Source of the DNA: an uncultured Bacteroidota bacterium
Lineage (GTDB): Bacteria > Bacteroidota > Bacteroidia > NS11-12g > UBA955
Direction: 5' to 3'
DNA length: 14,621 nt
Assembly (NCBI GenBank): GCA_903879775.1
Contig: CAIRMY010000049.1
Span: 1 to 14,621 of the forward strand
Part shown: positions 14,334-14,621 of the stretch, piece by piece
How positions within the stretch are numbered: position 1 is the first letter of the stretch
How the letters are laid out: each line of letters begins with the position of its first letter
The notes under the pieces: generated by a model
What the model was told of the DNA's origin: nothing
The model's database searches: none
The model's input: the letters and a program-made list of their open reading frames with translations, nothing else
Position numbers and translations under genes: made by a program

Positions 14334-14369
14334 TCATTTGTGTTTTTGAGGGACAGAAACTTCGAAATC

Positions 14370-14621
14370 TTAATTTTGCAATTCTTCCCAAAATTCTACG
14401 GCTCTGCGTGTATGGGGAATGACGATGGTGCCTCCAACAATATTTGCCACTGCGAGTATTTCAAACATTTGTGGGGTCGTTACTTTTTGTTCGTGGCATT
14501 TTTCTAGGTGGTATTTCACACAATCATCGCATCTAAGCACGAGGGAAGCAACGAGCCCTAACATTTCTTTTGTTTGAACGGAAAGTGCTCCTTCAGAGTA
14601 AGTTTGAGTATCGAGGTTAAA
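14370..14621 (-). CDS. carboxymuconolactone decarboxylase (AhpD-like) family protein, C-terminal part (runs off right edge)
   Basis: The visible 83 residues end at a TAA at 14372-14370 and stay open to the window edge, so the N-terminus is missing. The pattern GALSVQTKEMLGLVASLVLRC, then CDDCVKYHLEKC and a Val/Ile-rich helix, is the alpha-helical CMD/AhpD fold. Its CxxC (CDDC) with a His three residues on (H in KYHL) is the redox pair of alkylhydroperoxidase-type members. That suggests a thiol-dependent peroxide or redox role, not ring-lactone decarboxylation. The internal Met at 14564 is probably not the start, because family sequence continues upstream of it. It is convergent with the membrane-protein gene across 36 bases. 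Confidence 0.85.
   Translation of the reverse strand, partial: FNLDTQTYSEGALSVQTKEMLGLVASLVLRCDDCVKYHLEKCHEQKVTTPQMFEILAVANIVGGTIVIPHTRRAVEFWEELQN

Noticed and set aside
14370..14621. Linking the carboxymuconolactone decarboxylase family gene to the aromatic pathway genes
   Set aside because: The CxxC-His motif points to an AhpD-type redox protein, and it is almost 10 kb from the meta-cleavage module, beyond unrelated genes. The family name alone is misleading.
1..14621. Defence island, prophage, transposon or CRISPR content
   Set aside because: No transposase, integrase, nuclease, reverse transcriptase, direct-repeat array or tRNA-flanked boundary was found; the genes are metabolic or envelope genes.

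Overview
The window looks like a chromosomal segment of a Bacteroidota bacterium. It is AT-rich, several intergenic gaps carry the phylum's TAnnTTTG -7 promoter motif, and secreted proteins begin with Sec signals ending in ...AQ or with a lipobox. The gene content (GH92, GH2 and GH20 glycosidases, an OmpA-like lipoprotein) is also typical. Placement below phylum is not attempted. All gaps between genes are shorter than 150 bases. No tRNA, rRNA, insertion sequence, CRISPR array or phage gene was seen.

Left part (1-1268, minus strand): the first 34 codons of formate-tetrahydrofolate ligase (fhs) run off the left edge. Upstream of it lies an exported calcineurin-like metallophosphoesterase whose start codon sits inside a perfect 13-bp inverted repeat.

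Aromatic-ring lower pathway (1289-4867): a 4-oxalocrotonate decarboxylase on the minus strand faces, across about 70 bp, a three-gene plus-strand operon: 2-oxopent-4-enoate hydratase, acylating acetaldehyde dehydrogenase and 4-hydroxy-2-oxovalerate aldolase. Together the four enzymes take 2-oxo-3-hexenedioate (the 4-oxalocrotonate keto form) to pyruvate and acetyl-CoA. This is the end of catechol meta-cleavage and of the 2-aminomuconate branch of tryptophan/kynurenine breakdown. No ring-cleavage, tautomerase or deaminase gene is in the window, so the upstream substrate is unknown.

Envelope and glycan part (4969-13539): an OmpA-like lipoprotein ends at a textbook intrinsic terminator. Then come a GH92 alpha-mannosidase with a C-terminal F5/8-type domain, a GH2 beta-mannosidase and, convergently, a GH20 beta-N-acetylhexosaminidase. 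These three activities match the mannose and GlcNAc linkages of an N-glycan core, so they probably form a small glycoprotein-glycan degradation locus. No SusC/SusD pair, sulfatase or regulator is present here.

Right part (13541-14621): a gap containing an imperfect dyad separates the GH20 gene from a YwaF/TIGR02206-type membrane protein. A carboxymuconolactone-decarboxylase (AhpD-like) family gene with a CxxC motif runs off the right edge.

Most genes belong to known families with intact catalytic residues, and I see no convincing new multi-gene system. The less ordinary signals are regulatory or structural: the hairpin over the phosphoesterase start, a near-perfect Shine-Dalgarno before a GTG start in a phylum that seldom uses one, a terminator 25 nt upstream of the GH92 start, and the divergent arrangement of decarboxylase and hydratase.
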